Source of the DNA: an uncultured Lachnospiraceae bacterium
Lineage (GTDB): Bacteria > Bacillota > Clostridia > Lachnospirales > Lachnospiraceae
Direction: 5' to 3'
Assembly (NCBI GenBank): GCA_947175305.1
Contig: CAMWMO010000110.1
Span: 1-6,267 of the forward strand
DNA: 6,267 nucleotides
Below the pieces are notes generated by a model. That model was not told the DNA's origin and did not search any database. It worked only from the letters and a program-made list of their open reading frames with translations. The position numbers and the translations under genes were made by a program. Below are positions 5,302-6,267 of the stretch, one piece after another (position 1 is the stretch's first letter; the number at the start of each line of letters is the position of its first letter).

Positions 5302-5323
5302 ATTCTGATAGATTCCTTTTCGA

Positions 5324-6262
5324 TTAGTTGCCTGCCATCTGCTTTGCAACTTCCTCCGCAAAGTTCTCTTCTTTCTTCTCAAGACCCTCACCGGTCTCAA
5401 AACGTACGAATCTCTTAACGGAAAGGTTCGCGCCGTTATCCTTAGCTACCTGCTCCAGATACTTCGCAACGGTCTGCTTGCCGTCCTCCGCCTTCACATA
5501 TACCTGCTCTAAGAGGCAGACTTCCTTGAGTTCCTTGTTCAGACGGCCGTTCACTGCGCCCTCGATCACCTTATCCGGCTTGCCTGCCATCTTGGGATCA
5601 TTCTTGATCTGCTCTGTGATGATCTCCTTCTCGTGCGCCTTGAACTCCTCGGATACCTCATCGGTGGATACATACTTAGGATACAGCGCTGCCACCTGCA
5701 TAGCGATGTTGGTGAGCGCTTCCTTTACTGCATCGTTTACCACATCGGTAGCTGCCTCTACGATAACACCGATCCTGCCGCCGCCGTGTACATAAGTCAC
5801 TGCACAGCCGTCGTTTGCCACTACCTTCTCAAATCTGCGGATGCTCAAGTTCTCACCGATCACGGCTACCTTGTCAACCAGCGCATCCTTCACGGTCTTC
5901 GAAGCATCCAGATGCCACTTCTCACCGAGGAAAGCATCCAGATCAGCCGCATCAGACTCCACTGCCTGCTTTGCCACCGCTTCCACATACTCCTGGAAAT
6001 CAGCATTCTTTGCCACAAAGTCGGTCTCGGAATTTACTTCCACTACCGCTGCGGTCTTCTCATCCTTAACAGCTACACGGCAAAGACCCTCAGCAGCGAT
6101 CCTGCCTGCCTTCTTCTCCGCCTTTGCCTGTCCGTTCTTTCTCAGATATTCTACCGCCGCATCCATGTTGCCGTCAGTCTCGTTCAGAGCCTTCTTGCAA
6201 TCCATCATGCCCGCACCGGTCATCTCTCTCAACTCTTTTACCATTGCTGCTGTGATAGCCAT
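5324..6262 (-). CDS. tsf: Translation elongation factor Ts
   Basis: EF-Ts is the cytoplasmic nucleotide exchange factor that reloads EF-Tu with GTP. The 312-aa protein starts MAITAAMVKELREMTGAG. The N-terminal UBA-like domain carries signature LREMTGAGMMDCKKAL (11-26). The EF-Tu-contacting signature E75-V-N-S-E-T-D-F-V-A-K85 includes the TDFV loop (80-83). Two core subdomains follow: N-I-A-M-Q-V-A-A at about 175-182, and a second containing V-C-L-L-E-Q (228-233), ending in F-V-R-F-E-T-G-E-G-L-E. The protein is about 20-30 residues longer than the E. coli and B. subtilis forms, mainly in the middle and the charged tail. Only 5 nt upstream of the ATG are in the window, so the RBS and the expected upstream partner rpsB are out of view. 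A strong terminator follows. Confidence 0.97.
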   Translation of the reverse strand: MAITAAMVKELREMTGAGMMDCKKALNETDGNMDAAVEYLRKNGQAKAEKKAGRIAAEGLCRVAVKDEKTAAVVEVNSETDFVAKNADFQEYVEAVAKQAVESDAADLDAFLGEKWHLDASKTVKDALVDKVAVIGENLSIRRFEKVVANDGCAVTYVHGGGRIGVIVEAATDVVNDAVKEALTNIAMQVAALYPKYVSTDEVSEEFKAHEKEIITEQIKNDPKMAGKPDKVIEGAVNGRLNKELKEVCLLEQVYVKAEDGKQTVAKYLEQVAKDNGANLSVKRFVRFETGEGLEKKEENFAEEVAKQMAGN

Positions 6263-6267
6263 CTATT

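Overview
The window is a conserved envelope and translation gene cluster from a low-to-mid GC Gram-positive anaerobe. It is most likely a member of the Clostridia, Lachnospiraceae-like. That placement is inferred from the protein flavour (EF-Ts with a 312-aa form, UMP kinase and frr sequences of clostridial type), from strong GGAGG-type ribosome binding sites before nearly every gene, and from the gene order. All eight genes lie on the minus strand, so the biological reading direction is from the right end (6267) to the left end (1).

In transcription order: tsf (EF-Ts, 6262-5324) ends in a strong intrinsic terminator (about 5301-5260). A 191-bp AT-rich spacer follows, carrying an extended -10 promoter candidate (5178-5170). 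Next come a membrane-anchored polysaccharide deacetylase (5126-4209), a bactofilin with a long acidic N-terminal arm (4190-3261), pyrH (UMP kinase, 3236-2541), frr (ribosome recycling factor, 2522-1971), uppS (undecaprenyl diphosphate synthase, 1877-1161), cdsA (phosphatidate cytidylyltransferase, 1147-302) and the first 94 codons of dxr (DXP reductoisomerase, 284-1), which runs off the window. Gaps between the last seven genes are 13-24 bp, except for a 93-bp frr-uppS spacer that holds two inverted repeats.

The backbone tsf-pyrH-frr-uppS-cdsA-dxr is one of the most widespread bacterial gene orders. What is unusual is the pair inserted between tsf and pyrH: a cell-wall deacetylase and a cytoskeletal bactofilin, placed behind a terminator and a new promoter so that they lead the pyrH-frr-uppS-cdsA-dxr operon. 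The operon then joins wall modification and its probable scaffold with lipid-carrier synthesis (DXR supplies isoprenoid precursors, UppS makes the C55 carrier) and phospholipid synthesis (CdsA makes CDP-diacylglycerol).

The points most worth following up are: the deacetylase-bactofilin pair as a candidate wall-modification module; a possible internal translation start in the bactofilin gene that would give a second protein lacking the acidic arm; and the two-hairpin leader before uppS. No mobile elements, CRISPR arrays, tRNA or rRNA genes were seen. I see no entirely new system here; the novelty is in architecture and regulation.
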